From Novosphingobium sp. (GTDB lineage Bacteria > Pseudomonadota > Alphaproteobacteria > Sphingomonadales > Sphingomonadaceae): a stretch of DNA of 5,795 nt. Positions 5,624 through 5,795 of this stretch are shown one piece after another. The notes under the pieces were generated by a model that was not told where the DNA came from, did no database searches, and saw only the letters and a program-made list of their open reading frames with translations. A program made the translations under genes and the position numbers. The DNA lies in assembly GCA_027490345.1 (NCBI GenBank), contig JAIXYF010000092.1, positions 1-5,795 of the forward strand. The letters run 5' to 3'. Each line of letters begins with the position of its first letter. Positions within the stretch are counted from its first letter, which is position 1.

Positions 5624-5795
5624 AGCCAGTTCTTCATCAATCGCGGCTTCGATTTCCGCGATGGTGAAGGGTTGGCCGCTGGTCTTGTTAAGCGGCTGTG
5701 CGTCAACCAGGAACTGGTCGCGCAGCACGGTCTTGAACTGGCCGGTGTTCATTTCGGGCACCAGCACCTTGTCATAGCCTTTGAGCAATTCGCCA
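5621..5795 (-). CDS. korA: 2-oxoacid:ferredoxin oxidoreductase, alpha subunit, C-terminal end
   Basis: Only the last 57 codons and the stop are in the window; the gene enters from the right edge. The visible tail contains KVLVPEMNTGQFKTVLRDQF, LVDAQPLNK and GQPFTIAEIEAAIDEELA. This resembles the C-terminal end of KorA-type alpha subunits, where a 'VPE-N-GQ' strand-turn and a 'V-LNK--GQPF' segment are typical. The alpha subunit carries the regions contributing to thiamine-diphosphate and CoA binding in the KorAB complex, but those lie outside the window. Whether the N-terminus carries a fused gamma domain, as in many KorA proteins, cannot be seen. The 12-base gap to korB and shared stop/ribosome binding site make the pair one operon. 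The partial length limits certainty about substrate, not about family. Confidence 0.9.
   Translation of the reverse strand, partial: GELLKGYDKVLVPEMNTGQFKTVLRDQFLVDAQPLNKTSGQPFTIAEIEAAIDEELA

Noticed and set aside
1..5795. Mobile element, CRISPR, toxin-antitoxin, phage-defence or biosynthetic system
   Set aside because: All gene-bearing stretches are accounted for by housekeeping-type families. I saw no transposase, direct repeat array, attachment site or composition shift.

Overview
This window looks like ordinary chromosomal DNA from a GC-rich alphaproteobacterium, most likely a sphingomonad (Novosphingobium/Sphingomonas-like). That assignment rests on recalled family resemblance (the LolC-type N-terminus, the photolyase C-terminal half, the purF-SDR pair) and on GC-rich codon use. 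No marker gene proves it. I found no mobile element, CRISPR array, tRNA or rRNA, and nothing that I would call an undescribed system.

Layout. Left edge, minus strand: the first 71 codons of a LolC/LolE-type lipoprotein-releasing permease, running off the window (1-213). A 174-base divergent intergenic region follows (214-387) with a small cluster of CGCAA(G) repeats. Plus strand: purF (388-1893), overlapping by ATGA a short-chain dehydrogenase/reductase gene (1890-2636), then after 70 bases a small stand-alone PilZ-domain gene (2707-3069). A 91-base convergent gap (3070-3160) holds an intrinsic terminator that works on the minus strand. Minus strand: a class I-like DNA photolyase gene (3161-4528), and upstream of it korB (4586-5608) and the 3' end of korA (5621-5795, running off the right edge).

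How the genes relate. korA and korB encode the two subunits of a thiamine-diphosphate, iron-sulfur 2-oxoacid:ferredoxin oxidoreductase, probably acting on 2-oxoglutarate. They are tightly coupled: the korB ribosome binding site overlaps the korA stop codon. The photolyase follows korB on the same strand after 57 bases, and the only convincing terminator lies after it, so korA-korB-phr may be one transcript. purF (first committed step of purine synthesis) and the SDR gene are translationally coupled, but the SDR substrate cannot be read from the sequence. The PilZ protein keeps both c-di-GMP-binding motifs and is probably a small c-di-GMP receptor.

Most other long open frames, including 511-codon and 454-codon ones antisense to purF and phr, are shadows caused by high GC content. 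The points most worth a second look are the KOR-photolyase linkage, the purF-SDR overlap, the repeats upstream of purF, and a perfect 18-base palindrome inside the photolyase gene.
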